A stretch of 64,000 nt of DNA from Candidatus Saccharimonadota bacterium (GTDB taxonomy: Bacteria; Patescibacteriota; Saccharimonadia; Saccharimonadales; UBA4665). The notes under the pieces are model-generated. The model saw only the letters and a program-made list of their open reading frames with translations, searched no databases and was not told the origin of the DNA. The stretch spans positions 31,292 to 95,291 of the forward strand of contig DAHXLX010000002.1 in assembly GCA_027365775.1 (NCBI GenBank). Direction: 5' to 3'. Of this stretch, positions 51,167 through 60,239 are shown piece after piece. Position 1 is the first letter of the stretch, and each line of letters begins with the position of its first letter. The position numbers and the translations under genes are program-made.

Positions 51167-53092
51167 ATGGAAGCAACACCACTGTTCCCGCCATCATCTG
51201 AAGAAGACGACGACGGTGATGAAGATAATGACGACGATGACAGCTCAACAAAACGCCGCCGTTCGTTGTTAGAGTTGTTGTCGGATAAGCGGGATGAAAA
51301 AGAAGCGGAAGACCCGAAAACCAAAGCTGTTTTGGAAATTGCCCAATCGTTATTCCAAAGACCTTCCGAGGAGGGCGAAGAATCGGATAAAGAACCGGAA
51401 GACAAGACGCAACCGACAGAGGATCAGTTAAACGAAACAACCGTGCTAGAAGAAACAGCTGAAGCCGACGAAGTGACGGCGGTACTTTCTCCGGAAGAAG
51501 AAATATACGTTAATCAGACAATAGCTGCCAATCACCTTGAGGAACCGATTACACCCGAGCCGCCTGAACCGGCTGTCAACGATTTCTTGGAGAAGGTTGT
51601 CGAAGGCGTGAAACCGGATGAAGCGTACGCCGCGACAGTTAGGGATGATTCACCTGAAGAGAATATTGATGATCTTAAATCGCCGGCCGATCAGCATAAA
51701 CCGGACAGCCCGCCCGAGCTTAAAACCGAACAGCCTCAGTCGGTTAAACCATCGCCTTTCGTCGAAGCCTATGAACCACCGAAGGATCAAACCGTTAAGC
51801 CGCCGGTTAACAATGATGAAGTTTTTGTCCCACCGCTCAGGCCTACGGAAGCTATCCCGAAATCCGAACCGGTTGCGCGGATTGAACAGACCAAAAAAAC
51901 ACAGTCAGAACCCAAATCCAAGAAGGAAGTGACCGCCGAACTGGCCGGTTATATCATCGGGCGGCGGACTGGTAAAAAACGGCGTAAAACTGAAAATACA
52001 CCGAAGATACGCCAGATCAAGCAACAGGTTAAACGCTTGGAGCAGAAATTAACCACTCAGGAACTAACTATCCAACGTTTGTCTCACGAAAATAAAACCA
52101 ACCAAACTCAAAACCAACCGGAAACTAAATCAGCTGTGGTTGACGTATACGGCCAGGAGGACTTAATTGTCCTGGAGCCAGCCGATAAAACGTTGCCGCT
52201 CAAGCCGGCTACAACAGTAGAGCGGGTGTTAGCCACTCCCAACCCCGTAGATATAAAGTCTGCCCCGGCAGACCGGTTAAATGAGCCCGTTCAGATAACA
52301 GCTAGCCAGCTTAAACCGAGTGAAGAATTAATCTATAAAAATGATAATGCACCGGATTTAATCAAGTCCTCAAATGATCAACTTAATCTCAGGTATCGGC
52401 AAATCCAACCGGAAGCCAGAGTTCAATTGCCACCGGAACGAAGTCGTATCAATTTAGGCAAACCGGAACGCATGGAACATATCGGCAAAGTTATTGTTGC
52501 TGCCGAAGCTCCGTTATCGACCGCTAAACTTTCGGTCCGTGAACGGGTTATCAGACCCAATAATCTCCGGCAATATTTTCGCCCGGAGGAAGTTAAGACA
52601 ATGCGCCGGGAGGATCTGCTGATCGTCAGCGAAAAGATCGTTGTTGAAGGTGCCAGTTTGAAGGATATGTATGAAAATAGTCTGTTCAGTGAGCGCGCTC
52701 TTCGACGGTTGGTCAGCGAGTACTTAAAGGGTAAGGATATACGCGAACAACTGAGACGCGAAATAATCGAAAAAGAGATCGATTTTGAGCGCGACCCGAT
52801 GCTCAGAGATAAGAATCGGAGCGAGGCCAGCCCTCAAAGGCGTATGCTATTCGAACGTATACTGGAAACCGCTAATACCGGCGGTAAGTTTGATTCGGGC
52901 GATACCGTATCCGGATCTACTGATAAAGACAATACGGCCGGACCGGACGAAAAACCCAACAAACAACCTGCCAAACAGTCAACTGATTTTTCGCTACCAA
53001 GTTCGTCAAATCTGTTTGCCGGCGCTATGCTTAGCTTATTGATAGTCTTGCTTGTCGTTTTGATTATCTACCTTTTAATGCGCCGGTACTAG
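51167..53092 (+). CDS. Tail-anchored acidic/Pro-rich hypothetical protein
   Basis: Long acidic low-complexity N-terminus, coiled coil, basic conserved-looking C-terminal region, terminal TM LLIVLLVVLIIYLLMRRY. Confidence 0.7.
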   Translation: MEATPLFPPSSEEDDDGDEDNDDDDSSTKRRRSLLELLSDKRDEKEAEDPKTKAVLEIAQSLFQRPSEEGEESDKEPEDKTQPTEDQLNETTVLEETAEADEVTAVLSPEEEIYVNQTIAANHLEEPITPEPPEPAVNDFLEKVVEGVKPDEAYAATVRDDSPEENIDDLKSPADQHKPDSPPELKTEQPQSVKPSPFVEAYEPPKDQTVKPPVNNDEVFVPPLRPTEAIPKSEPVARIEQTKKTQSEPKSKKEVTAELAGYIIGRRTGKKRRKTENTPKIRQIKQQVKRLEQKLTTQELTIQRLSHENKTNQTQNQPETKSAVVDVYGQEDLIVLEPADKTLPLKPATTVERVLATPNPVDIKSAPADRLNEPVQITASQLKPSEELIYKNDNAPDLIKSSNDQLNLRYRQIQPEARVQLPPERSRINLGKPERMEHIGKVIVAAEAPLSTAKLSVRERVIRPNNLRQYFRPEEVKTMRREDLLIVSEKIVVEGASLKDMYENSLFSERALRRLVSEYLKGKDIREQLRREIIEKEIDFERDPMLRDKNRSEASPQRRMLFERILETANTGGKFDSGDTVSGSTDKDNTAGPDEKPNKQPAKQSTDFSLPSSSNLFAGAMLSLLIVLLVVLIIYLLMRRY

Positions 53093-53110
53093 AGACTATA
53101 CTAAAAACCG

Positions 53111-53992
53111 ATGCAAAAGATTATCATGTATTACCTGTTTACGCCGCTTAAAGATCCAATGGCGGTTCGGTTATGGCAATCAGCCTTGGCCGATAAACTT
53201 AATTTACGGGGGCGTATTATTATTGCTGAGCACGGAATAAACGCTACACTTGGCGGCGACATTGATGATCTTAAAAGCTATATTAAAACAACCAAATCTT
53301 ATCCTCCCTTTGATAACATAGACTGCAAATGGAGTGATGGCTCCTGGTCGGACTTTCCCGGGTTGAGCGTGAAAGTCAGACCGGAACTGGTAACTTTCGG
53401 CATGCCGGATAAGCTTACAGTCGACCAAACAGGTATTGTCGGGGGTGGAAAACGGCTTTCTCCGAACCAACTGCATGAGTTGGTGAGTAAAAAGGGCGAC
53501 GACGTCATCATGGTTGACGGCCGGAACAAGTGGGAGGCAGCTATCGGCAAATTCAAAAAAGCGATCGTCATGGATGTTAAACATACCAGAGAATTCCCGA
53601 AACGAATCAACGACCCAAAATATGAATACTTGAAGCATAAGACGGTAGTAACTTATTGTACCGGTGGTATACGTTGCGAGGTACTAACTAAATTAATGCT
53701 GGACACTGGCTACAAGGAAGTTTACCAGCTCGACGGTGGTATTATTAAATATCTGGACACCTACGGTGACGATGGTCTTTGGGAAGGCTCGCTCTATGTG
53801 TTTGACAAACGGATCAGCATCCAAAGCTCGGATCGTACCAAAGTAATCGGAATTTGTGTGCATTGTGGCAAACGCACATCACGCTACTTGAACTGCGGCA
53901 ATATTAGCTGTAATCAGCAGATTTTGGTCTGCGATCAATGCAGTCACCGTACCAGGCTATGTGCTGATTGTGCACAAACCAAATTAATCTGA
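53111..53992 (+). CDS. trhO: Rhodanese-family tRNA hydroxylase TrhO (YceA-like)
   Basis: IIAEHGINATLGGDIDDLKSYI; VVTYCTGGIRCEVLTKLML; C-terminal Cys-rich region. Confidence 0.88.
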   Translation: MQKIIMYYLFTPLKDPMAVRLWQSALADKLNLRGRIIIAEHGINATLGGDIDDLKSYIKTTKSYPPFDNIDCKWSDGSWSDFPGLSVKVRPELVTFGMPDKLTVDQTGIVGGGKRLSPNQLHELVSKKGDDVIMVDGRNKWEAAIGKFKKAIVMDVKHTREFPKRINDPKYEYLKHKTVVTYCTGGIRCEVLTKLMLDTGYKEVYQLDGGIIKYLDTYGDDGLWEGSLYVFDKRISIQSSDRTKVIGICVHCGKRTSRYLNCGNISCNQQILVCDQCSHRTRLCADCAQTKLI

Positions 53993-54012
53993 TAGCTTGG
54001 TAAAATAAAGAC

Positions 54013-55530
54013 GTGGCTAATAAGATAACTTCAGAGACTGCAATTGCTAAGCGGCTAAAGCTGAAGCTTAAGGATCTGCCGCTTGATCCCGGCGTGTATT
54101 TTTTCAAGGATACAACCGGTGCAATTATCTATATCGGCAAAGCAGCCAGACTAAGAAACCGTGTCCGTCAATATTTCCAGCATACCAGGAACCGTGACCC
54201 GAAAACCGAGGTACTGGTACATGAGATTGCCGACATTGAATGGATGGTGGTTGGCAGCGAAATTGACGCTTTGTTTTTAGAAGCCGAATTAATCAGGCGT
54301 TATTTGCCAAAATATAATATCCTGCTCCGTGACGATAAGTCACTGGCGTATGTGAGAATAGACTACGATAATGATTATCCAACCGTCAGTTTCACCCGTC
54401 GCCCGCTCGACGACGGGGCGCGTTATTTTGGTCCTTATACTTCAGTTGCGGCAATCCGTCAGGCACTGAAGTTGTTGCGTCGGGTATTTCCTTACGCCAC
54501 CAAACGCATGCCGAATCAGAAACGAGCCAGTTTGCATTATTATTTGGGACTGGATCCGGGACTGGAAGATGGGCGAACATCTTTGGCAGACTATCGTACC
54601 AACTTGCGCCGTTTAATGGCCTATATCAGCGGAAAACGGGTTACGATTGTACGTGAGCTGGAGCGAGATATGAAACAAGCCGCTAAAACCCATGATTATG
54701 AAACGGCTGCACATTTGCGTGACCAATTAGTCAGTTTAAAGAAACTTGGTCAACAGATCGTATTTAGCGACAAGGAATTCTTGGATCTAGCCAAAGACCA
54801 GGCGCTAAGCGAGTTAGTCGACTTGCTGTGTTTGCAAACTTATCCCAAAAGAATCGAAGGTTATGATATTTCTCATATGCAGGGATCGGATGTGGTTGCC
54901 AGCATGGTGGTATTTACCAACGGCACAAGCAATAAGTTAGAGTATCGTAAGTTTAAAACCAAGAATGATATTAACAATGATTTTTTCAACATTCATGAGA
55001 CAATCATGCGCCGTTTCAGCCCGCAGCATATTAAAGGATGGGGCAAACCGGACCTGGTATTGATCGACGGTGGTAAGGGCCAACTGGATGCGGCGATTCG
55101 GGCCAGAGATGAACGAGAGGAAAGCGGTGTGGCATTCATTGGTCTGGCCAAACGCGAAGAACAAATTGTCATCGACATCGATCGCAGCAATGTTGTACTT
55201 GACCAGACGGTTATGCGACGTTTAAACGGTCATGCTACCCAAACCGACAAATTCATTCTGGTTGATTTGCCTAAAAGCAGCAATATAGTCAAGTTGCTCC
55301 AACGGATACGTGACGAGAGTCACCGGTTCGCGGTAAGTTATCACTCGACCCTGAAAACCAAACGGGTTACCACATCAACACTCGAAGACATACCCGGCAT
55401 TGGACCGGCCACCAGAAAAAAACTGGTTAAGCAGTTCGGCTCAATTAAAGGTATCGCCGCTGCCAGCGATGCCGAACTTGAGCTGGCGGTCGGAAAAAGC
55501 AAGACTTTGGCAATCAGGAGAATGCTTTAA
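54013..55530 (+). CDS. uvrC: Excinuclease ABC subunit C
   Basis: LDPGVYFFKDTTGAIIYIGKAARLRNRVRQYF; YDISHMQGSDVVASMVVF; LIDGGKGQLDAA; HhH IPGIGPATRKKLVKQFGS. Confidence 0.95.
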   Translation: MANKITSETAIAKRLKLKLKDLPLDPGVYFFKDTTGAIIYIGKAARLRNRVRQYFQHTRNRDPKTEVLVHEIADIEWMVVGSEIDALFLEAELIRRYLPKYNILLRDDKSLAYVRIDYDNDYPTVSFTRRPLDDGARYFGPYTSVAAIRQALKLLRRVFPYATKRMPNQKRASLHYYLGLDPGLEDGRTSLADYRTNLRRLMAYISGKRVTIVRELERDMKQAAKTHDYETAAHLRDQLVSLKKLGQQIVFSDKEFLDLAKDQALSELVDLLCLQTYPKRIEGYDISHMQGSDVVASMVVFTNGTSNKLEYRKFKTKNDINNDFFNIHETIMRRFSPQHIKGWGKPDLVLIDGGKGQLDAAIRARDEREESGVAFIGLAKREEQIVIDIDRSNVVLDQTVMRRLNGHATQTDKFILVDLPKSSNIVKLLQRIRDESHRFAVSYHSTLKTKRVTTSTLEDIPGIGPATRKKLVKQFGSIKGIAAASDAELELAVGKSKTLAIRRML

Positions 55531-55552
55531 TCTGCTAAGCTAGTAAAGGATT

Positions 55553-56776
55553 ATGACGGAATTTGATGCTGACTTCTTTAAGACTAATCGGAATGCTCTA
55601 CAGCAGCTGCTTGATACGGAGATACCGGTAGTAATTACCGCCAACGGCTTAGTCCAGCGTGGTGCTGACGGCGCATACCCATTTGTTCAAGATGCTAATT
55701 TCTGGTATCTAAGCGGTATTACCGATCCGGACATTACGCTGGTTATAGACGGTGATCGTGAGTTTCTGATTGTGCCGATAAGGGAAGGTGCCAGAGTAAC
55801 CTTTGACGGCCAGATTGATTTCGATTTGTTGACCCGGGCGTCCGGCATTTCTGATATTGTCAATGAAGCATCCGGCTGGAAGAGACTAGACGCGATATTG
55901 GAAAAATCACGGCGTGTTGCCACCTTGGCTCCGGCACCGTCGTATCTTGAGCAGTATGGTATGTACGCAAATCCTGCCCGGTCAAGGATTGTCGAACGGA
56001 TACAACGTCACGTTCAGGACATACAGCTGTTGGATATCCGGCCATTGCTGGCAAACATGAGGATGATTAAGCGGGAACCGGAAATTCAGGCGATAGTGCA
56101 GGCGATCGATATCACTACGGCGACGTTAAAAGAAGTGCTGAACCGGCCATATGGATATTATCACCATGAGTATGAAATCGAAGCGGATATTACCAGAGGC
56201 TTTCGATACCGTGGTAGCGACGGGCATGCGTTTGAGCCGATAGTCGCCGGCGGCGAAAGAGCCTGCACTTTGCACAATGTCAGCAATGCGGCACCGCTTG
56301 AACCGGGTAAACTGGTGGTATTGGATGTTGGGGCCGCATATAATGGATATGCGGCAGACATTACCCGGGTGTATGCAACCTCAAAACCCAGCAGCCGTCA
56401 AAAAGACGTCTTCGAGGCCGTGAAAGAATGCCAAGGCTATGCACTTAGTTTGCTTGGTCCGGGCAGTCATCTGAAAACCTATGAGGACAAAGTAGCAAGA
56501 TTTGTCGGCCGGCAGCTAAAAGAGCTAGGCGTGATAAAGAACCTGCATAAGGACTCGATCCGTAGATACTTCCCGCATGCAGTCTCTCATTTTCTGGGTC
56601 TTAATGTCCATGACGTCGGTGATTACCAGAAACCACTTAAACCTGGTACTGTATTAACGGTTGAGCCGGGAATATACATTCCCGAAGAAGGAATCGGCGT
56701 ACGCATCGAAGACGATATATTAATTACCCAAACAGGTATTAAAATATTGAGCGACGGCTTGCCGGCAAAGCTTTAG
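55553..56776 (+). CDS. pepP: M24 family Xaa-Pro aminopeptidase
   Basis: VVLDVGAAYNGYAADITRVYA; FPHAVSHFLGLNVHDVG; LTVEPGIYIPEEGIGVRIEDDILIT. Confidence 0.88.
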   Translation: MTEFDADFFKTNRNALQQLLDTEIPVVITANGLVQRGADGAYPFVQDANFWYLSGITDPDITLVIDGDREFLIVPIREGARVTFDGQIDFDLLTRASGISDIVNEASGWKRLDAILEKSRRVATLAPAPSYLEQYGMYANPARSRIVERIQRHVQDIQLLDIRPLLANMRMIKREPEIQAIVQAIDITTATLKEVLNRPYGYYHHEYEIEADITRGFRYRGSDGHAFEPIVAGGERACTLHNVSNAAPLEPGKLVVLDVGAAYNGYAADITRVYATSKPSSRQKDVFEAVKECQGYALSLLGPGSHLKTYEDKVARFVGRQLKELGVIKNLHKDSIRRYFPHAVSHFLGLNVHDVGDYQKPLKPGTVLTVEPGIYIPEEGIGVRIEDDILITQTGIKILSDGLPAKL

Positions 56777-56785
56777 CAAAATAGA

Positions 56786-57157
56786 ATGGATGACAAGCAA
56801 ATGACCAAACCGATTATTCGATTGTTAGTGCGCTGGTTGGTGTGCAGCCTTGGCTTATGGATTGCGGCGGCGTTGCTATCCCCGAGTATCAGCTACAGTA
56901 ATGCTTCGGTGATCATCATCGCCGGTTTAATCCTCGCACTTATTAACACGGTGATTAAACCGATTTTAGTGATCTTGTCACTGCCGGCAATCATCTTTAC
57001 GCTTGGTTTGTTTATGATCGTTATCAATGGTGTAACCGTTTATATCGCCAGTAAGCTGTATAGTCAGCTGCACATTACCGATTTCCTGGCCGCGATGTTT
57101 GCCGGGATGGTGATCGGACTGGTAAACTATCTAGTGAGTGCAATTATAGAGAGGTAA
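56786..57157 (+). CDS. Phage holin family IV-like membrane protein
   Basis: Four TM helices; LILALINTVIKPILVILSLPAIIFTLGLFMIVINGVTVYIASKL. Confidence 0.8.
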   Translation: MDDKQMTKPIIRLLVRWLVCSLGLWIAAALLSPSISYSNASVIIIAGLILALINTVIKPILVILSLPAIIFTLGLFMIVINGVTVYIASKLYSQLHITDFLAAMFAGMVIGLVNYLVSAIIER

Positions 57158-57167
57158 AAATATATAG

Positions 57168-57380
57168 ATGAATACATACGATTACGTAGCTTTGGGTGCG
57201 ATGCTGCTGATGAGCCTGCTCATATTGGTACAAACCAGGGGCGCTACTCTAGGGGCCGGCTTAGGTGGTGCCGGAGAGGTTAATACAACCCGGCGGGGTA
57301 CCGAAAAAACAATTTACCAATTGACCATCATCTGCGCGTTAGTTTTCGCTCTATCGCTGATCTTTAGTGCTATAGGTTAG
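57168..57380 (+). CDS. secG: Preprotein translocase subunit SecG
   Basis: Two TM helices; LVQTRGATLGAGLGGAGEVNTTRRGTEKTIYQLT. Confidence 0.82.
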   Translation: MNTYDYVALGAMLLMSLLILVQTRGATLGAGLGGAGEVNTTRRGTEKTIYQLTIICALVFALSLIFSAIG

Positions 57381-57398
57381 CATGACCTAGTAAATACC

Positions 57399-59171
57399 AT
57401 GAAGTTAAAAAAAGTGCGGAAGGTTTTCAACCGCCGACACAAGCAGGCGCTGAGTCTGTCGCAATCAGCCGAGAATAATATCGATGAGCTATTGCTGGGT
57501 CGCTTTGATCATTTAACGGCAGTTCGACGGTTTGTTTCCAGCTGGATGATTTTCTGGATACTATTGGCATTCATTACTGTATTCCAGCTGACAAATTTAA
57601 GCGCATATTTCCAAACCGATATGCCGGTACCGGGAGGCATCTTCAACGAAGGTATTCTTGGAACGATGACCAATGTTAACCCTATATATGCTACCAACCC
57701 GGTTGATGTCAGCCTGTCAAGGTTGATTTTTGCCGGATTGTTCACCTATAACAGTCAAAATAAGCTTGTCGGCTGTCTGGCTGAGAGCTACTCAATCGAT
57801 AAGACCGGTACAGTCTATACCATTAAGCTAAAGCCCGGGCTGAAATGGCAGGATGGTGCGCCATTGACCTCAAGCGACGTAGTCTATACCTACCGGACGA
57901 TCCAAAACCCGGATGCCCAATCACCGCTTTATTCCAGCTGGCAGGGAATTGATATAACTGCGCCCAATCCTCAAACTATACTTTTTAAATTGCCAAATCC
58001 ATTGGCATCGTTCCCGTATGATTTGACTATAGGCATACTGCCGGAACATATATTAGGCAAGCTTCATCCGTCGGATTTGAGATCATCCATCTTTAATACC
58101 GAAAATCCGGTCGGTGCCGGGCCTTTTTCGTGGAGTCAAATTCAGGTAAGCGGCGATACGCCGCAAACAGCCAGTGAACGCATAGCTTTGCTGCCATTCA
58201 CCAATTACGTATTAGGTAAACCGAAGCTAAACGAATTTATCGTCAGTGCTTATGCAAATCAATCACAGCTGATGAGTGCGTTCTATAGCGGACAATTGAA
58301 TGCGGTAGCCGGTCTCGATGGTGTACCGAAACGGGTCAGTCAAAATAAAGCTTATCAGGTCGATAGTATTATTCTGACCGCCGGCGATTATGTCTTTTTC
58401 CGTACCAACGACGGAGTCTTAAGTGATGTCCAGGTCAGACGGGCGTTAGTCCTGGCCGCCGATCCGGAAGCTATCATCGCCCAACTCGGCTATAGCACTT
58501 ACCCTGTTAACGAGCCGCTATTAATCGGTCAATTGGCATATCAACCTAAATATGCTCAAATAACCGATCAACCGGCAAAAGCCAAGCAGCTGCTGGCCGC
58601 TGACGGATGGAGCCTGGATAAGGCAGGCGTGCTGGCTAAAAACGGTCAGGAGCTGAGGTTTAATCTGGTAACCGCCGATACGCCGGAAAACCGGCTAGTA
58701 GTCAATATGCTTAAACATCAATGGCAGAACATCGGTGTAGCCATCGAACCGATATTCGAGCCGTCAAATACATATACGACTACCCTGCAGGACCGGAATT
58801 ATGATTCCACTCTTAATGGCATATCGATCGGGGTAGACCCTGATGTGTTCGTTTATTGGGATGCGTCGCAATTCGATCCGAGATCGTCTGACCTTAATTT
58901 CTCGGACTATAACAATGTTAATGCCAGCCAGGCTCTTGAAGCCGGCCGGACGCGGCTTAATCCGGCGCTTCGGGTAATCAAGTATCAACCGTTTCTGGCT
59001 GATTGGCAGAGTGATGCGCCGGCTCTGGGCCTGTTCCAGCCGCGGTTTATATACATAACCAGGCAGACCATTTACGGTTTGGGCGACCACACTATAAACT
59101 CACCTAGCGGTCGCTACGATAATGTGCAGAACTGGGAAATCTTAACTGCCAACGTCACTGACAAACGTTAA
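57399..59171 (+). CDS. ABC-type peptide substrate-binding protein (SBP_bac_5), TM-anchored
   Basis: LAESYSIDKTGTVYTIKLKPGLKWQDGAPLTSSDVVYTY; N-terminal cytoplasmic extension plus TM. Confidence 0.85.
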   Translation: MKLKKVRKVFNRRHKQALSLSQSAENNIDELLLGRFDHLTAVRRFVSSWMIFWILLAFITVFQLTNLSAYFQTDMPVPGGIFNEGILGTMTNVNPIYATNPVDVSLSRLIFAGLFTYNSQNKLVGCLAESYSIDKTGTVYTIKLKPGLKWQDGAPLTSSDVVYTYRTIQNPDAQSPLYSSWQGIDITAPNPQTILFKLPNPLASFPYDLTIGILPEHILGKLHPSDLRSSIFNTENPVGAGPFSWSQIQVSGDTPQTASERIALLPFTNYVLGKPKLNEFIVSAYANQSQLMSAFYSGQLNAVAGLDGVPKRVSQNKAYQVDSIILTAGDYVFFRTNDGVLSDVQVRRALVLAADPEAIIAQLGYSTYPVNEPLLIGQLAYQPKYAQITDQPAKAKQLLAADGWSLDKAGVLAKNGQELRFNLVTADTPENRLVVNMLKHQWQNIGVAIEPIFEPSNTYTTTLQDRNYDSTLNGISIGVDPDVFVYWDASQFDPRSSDLNFSDYNNVNASQALEAGRTRLNPALRVIKYQPFLADWQSDAPALGLFQPRFIYITRQTIYGLGDHTINSPSGRYDNVQNWEILTANVTDKR

Positions 59172-59238
59172 TTGGAAAGTCTTGAGTTTTAGATATAAAA
59201 CCTCTACTATATCCAGGCATTGTACAGTTCCAAGCCGC

Positions 59239-59324
59239 GCGGATGTGGCGGAATGGTAGACGCGCTAGCTTCAGGTGCTAGTGAGTTTCGACTCGTGGAG
59301 GTTCAAGTCCTCTCATCCGCACCA
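59239..59324 (+). tRNA. tRNA-Leu (anticodon CAG), CCA encoded
   Basis: GCGGATG/CATCCGC acceptor; CTAGC-TTCAGGT-GCTAG anticodon arm; long variable arm; GGTTCAAGTCC T-arm. Confidence 0.93.
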
Positions 59325-59478
59325 ACAAGCAACACCATGTGATGTTTTGTCATATCCGGTTGAGCGTTTTTAATTAACTGCAGTTGTCCAGTGCTCAAGG
59401 CGTGCCGGATGTTAACCGCTTATGTTTTTAACGTTAGTGCCGTATAATTTAATCCATTGATTAATTAAGGATACTAAA

Positions 59479-60078
59479 ATGTTTAAAACCAAGAATAATG
59501 AAAACGGCTTCAGTGCAGTTGAAGTCATACTGGTATTGGTAATTGTGGTGTTAATCGGTGTGATCGGTTATCTGGTATACAAAGACAATCAACCCAATAC
59601 TAACGGGACCGTGGCAACATCGAATGTTACTAACAAAGCCAATCAGTCAACTGGCAGTGGTTCTTCAACGTCACCAACGCAGCATACACAGTATATGACC
59701 ATTGCATCGTGGGGCGTTAAGCTTCCTTTAACCGGCGGTCTAGTCGGTAGTACTTATAAGGTCAGCGTCGTAAATAATAATGTACAAGCAGCGGCTATTT
59801 CGGTGCCTAACAGCATGTGTGGTTCAATGGCAAAAATCTTCAGAGGCAGTGCCGGTGATATTGATCCGACAACTCTAACTATTGATGGCGGCGGCACGAC
59901 TTTCCAGGCTAATCATGATAAACAGATAAATGGCTATTACTACTCATTTATGACAGGTAATGCATCGACCTGCTTTGCCGGTGAGCCAATGGTCCAAGGA
60001 ACAGGAAACGGTGTGCAGACAGAAGCGGTTTACTCGCAGTTGAGAACTGCGTTCAGCGGTATAACAGCCGTAAATTAA
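59479..60078 (+). CDS. Type IV prepilin-like protein
   Basis: NENGFSAVEVILVLVIVVLIGVIGYLVYKDNQ prepilin motif. Confidence 0.75.
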   Translation: MFKTKNNENGFSAVEVILVLVIVVLIGVIGYLVYKDNQPNTNGTVATSNVTNKANQSTGSGSSTSPTQHTQYMTIASWGVKLPLTGGLVGSTYKVSVVNNNVQAAAISVPNSMCGSMAKIFRGSAGDIDPTTLTIDGGGTTFQANHDKQINGYYYSFMTGNASTCFAGEPMVQGTGNGVQTEAVYSQLRTAFSGITAVN

Positions 60079-60239
60079 ACCAGGCTAGCCTTACCAACAA
60101 CTAGGGAAGTTAACCGATAAGGCCTGATGGTTACCGGTTTGTTTAAGCATAAGCAGAGCTTATCTAACTGGTTGTGCTATTATCTAAAGTAAACACAAAC
60201 ACTCAATAACTCTTAAGTAGGGGGGATAAAAGTTCTTTT

